Part shown: piece by piece, positions 5,716 to 6,430 of the stretch
Position numbering within the stretch: the first letter of the stretch is position 1
How the letters are laid out: every line of letters begins with the position of its first letter
Assembly: GCA_007116685.1 (NCBI GenBank)
Contig: SKIC01000283.1
Span: 1-6,430, forward strand
DNA from: Balneolales bacterium
GTDB taxonomy: Bacteria > Bacteroidota > Rhodothermia > Balneolales > Natronogracilivirgulaceae
Length of the DNA stretch: 6,430 nt
Direction of reading: 5' to 3'
Notes under the pieces: model-generated
What the model was told of the DNA's origin: nothing
Database searches by the model: none
What the model saw: the letters and a program-made list of their open reading frames with translations, nothing else
Program-made: the position numbers and the translations under genes

Positions 5716-6430
5716 TCAGGAATCTGGTGCTTTAGGATTTAACGGACGCAATGCTAACTCATCAATCAGAAGATTGTCAGGAGTTTCTAAAACGTTAACA
5801 AGAACCTTTGCAACGTCTGGCCCTTGCATCATATTGGCATGAGTCTCAGCACCGGCATTGTCGAAAAATTCTGTAGCAATAGAACCAGGGAACATACAGG
5901 TAACTTTGATGCCATCATAGCGCAATTCCTTGAATAAAGCTTCGCTGAAACCACGTAATCCAAATTTTGTGGCATTATATCCACTAATTTGAGGATTCCC
6001 GATCAGGCCAGCAACGGACGCAATATTCACAATATGACATACTGCAGGATTGGTTTTCATAAGGGGCACTACTTTACTGGTGATATAATACACCCCGTTC
6101 AAATTTACATTCATCATTGTATGCCAGGCTTCCGGAGTGATATCCTCAATATTTCCAAAATGGCCTAATCCGGCATTATTTATTAAAATGTCGGGGACGT
6201 TGGTCTCATTGAATGTCTCGTCAATCCAATTATGAACATCTTCCATTTTGGTGATATCCAAAACCACCGGAATGAAATGCTCCCCCGCCTTATTCAGAAC
6301 TTCTTTTAGTTTTTCTTCCCTGCGAGCCAATCCATACACTTTTACTCCCTTAGCAGCTAAAGCAATAGAAAATTCGGCTCCAATTCCACTACTCGCGCCG
6401 GTAATGATGGCTGTCTTATTCTGTAAATCC
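5716..6430 (-). CDS. Short-chain dehydrogenase/reductase (5' end outside the window)
   Basis: Partial: 237 codons plus the stop are visible, and the start lies beyond the right edge. The first visible residues are DLQNKTAIITGASSGIG, so only a few residues are missing. It is a classical SDR oxidoreductase. The cofactor motif TGASSGIG is at visible residues 10-17. Arg36-Arg37 at the end of the second strand suggests NADP(H). NNAG is at 84-87. The catalytic set is Asn109, Ser138, Tyr151 and Lys155 (YNATK), followed by the PG turn at 181-182. A GTG at 6339 could be mistaken for a start but falls inside the fold, after the cofactor motif. The substrate cannot be told from sequence. The C-terminal strand (LLIDELALRPL) resembles SDRs often annotated as 3-hydroxy acid dehydrogenase or sepiapterin reductase-like, which is only a loose hint. 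It is followed 3 bp later by the lipoprotein gene. Confidence 0.93.
   Translation of the reverse strand, partial: DLQNKTAIITGASSGIGAEFSIALAAKGVKVYGLARREEKLKEVLNKAGEHFIPVVLDITKMEDVHNWIDETFNETNVPDILINNAGLGHFGNIEDITPEAWHTMMNVNLNGVYYITSKVVPLMKTNPAVCHIVNIASVAGLIGNPQISGYNATKFGLRGFSEALFKELRYDGIKVTCMFPGSIATEFFDNAGAETHANMMQGPDVAKVLVNVLETPDNLLIDELALRPLNPKAPDS

Noticed and set aside
5716..6339. A shorter SDR gene starting at GTG 6339
   Set aside because: The frame stays open to the window edge, and the cofactor motif TGASSGIG lies upstream of this GTG, so it is an internal valine codon.

Overview
The window is a compact stretch of bacterial chromosome, AT-rich, with six genes complete and one cut by the right edge. 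Several features point to the Bacteroidota/Balneolota/Rhodothermota group: a DUF4296-type lipoprotein, a RecQ with the long insert seen in that group, AT-rich starts with almost no Shine-Dalgarno sequence, and a possible TAnnTTTG-type promoter element. My best guess is a Balneolota (Balneola/Gracilimonas-like) bacterium. That placement comes from family knowledge and was not tested by phylogeny.

Layout from left to right. (1) A plus-strand gene for a small, very basic protein with two AP2-like DNA-binding modules (94-594). (2) A minus-strand cluster transcribed leftwards in the order coaX (type III pantothenate kinase, 2656-3402), then a secreted zinc N-acetylmuramoyl-L-alanine amidase (1264-2607), then udk (uridine kinase, 591-1274). 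The spacings are 48 bp and then an 11-bp overlap, so this is probably one operon. Its last gene meets the AP2-like gene tail to tail on a shared TTAA. (3) A plus-strand recQ-like helicase gene (3441-5351) that diverges from coaX across only 38 bp. (4) A minus-strand pair transcribed leftwards, a short-chain dehydrogenase/reductase (5716 to beyond 6430) followed 3 bp later by a small DUF4296-type lipoprotein (5359-5712). This pair converges on recQ with a 7-bp gap.

The genes cover ordinary cell business: CoA synthesis, pyrimidine salvage, peptidoglycan hydrolysis at cell separation, DNA repair, and an oxidoreductase with an envelope lipoprotein. I see no mobile element, CRISPR array, tRNA, rRNA, phage gene or defence cassette, and no clear new multi-gene system. 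The points most worth a second look are the two-module AP2-like protein of unknown role, the unusual RecQ architecture (about 220 residues between motif VI and the zinc cysteines, with no HRDC domain), and the very tight gene junctions, including a possible leaderless recQ start. No gap between genes exceeds 100 bp.
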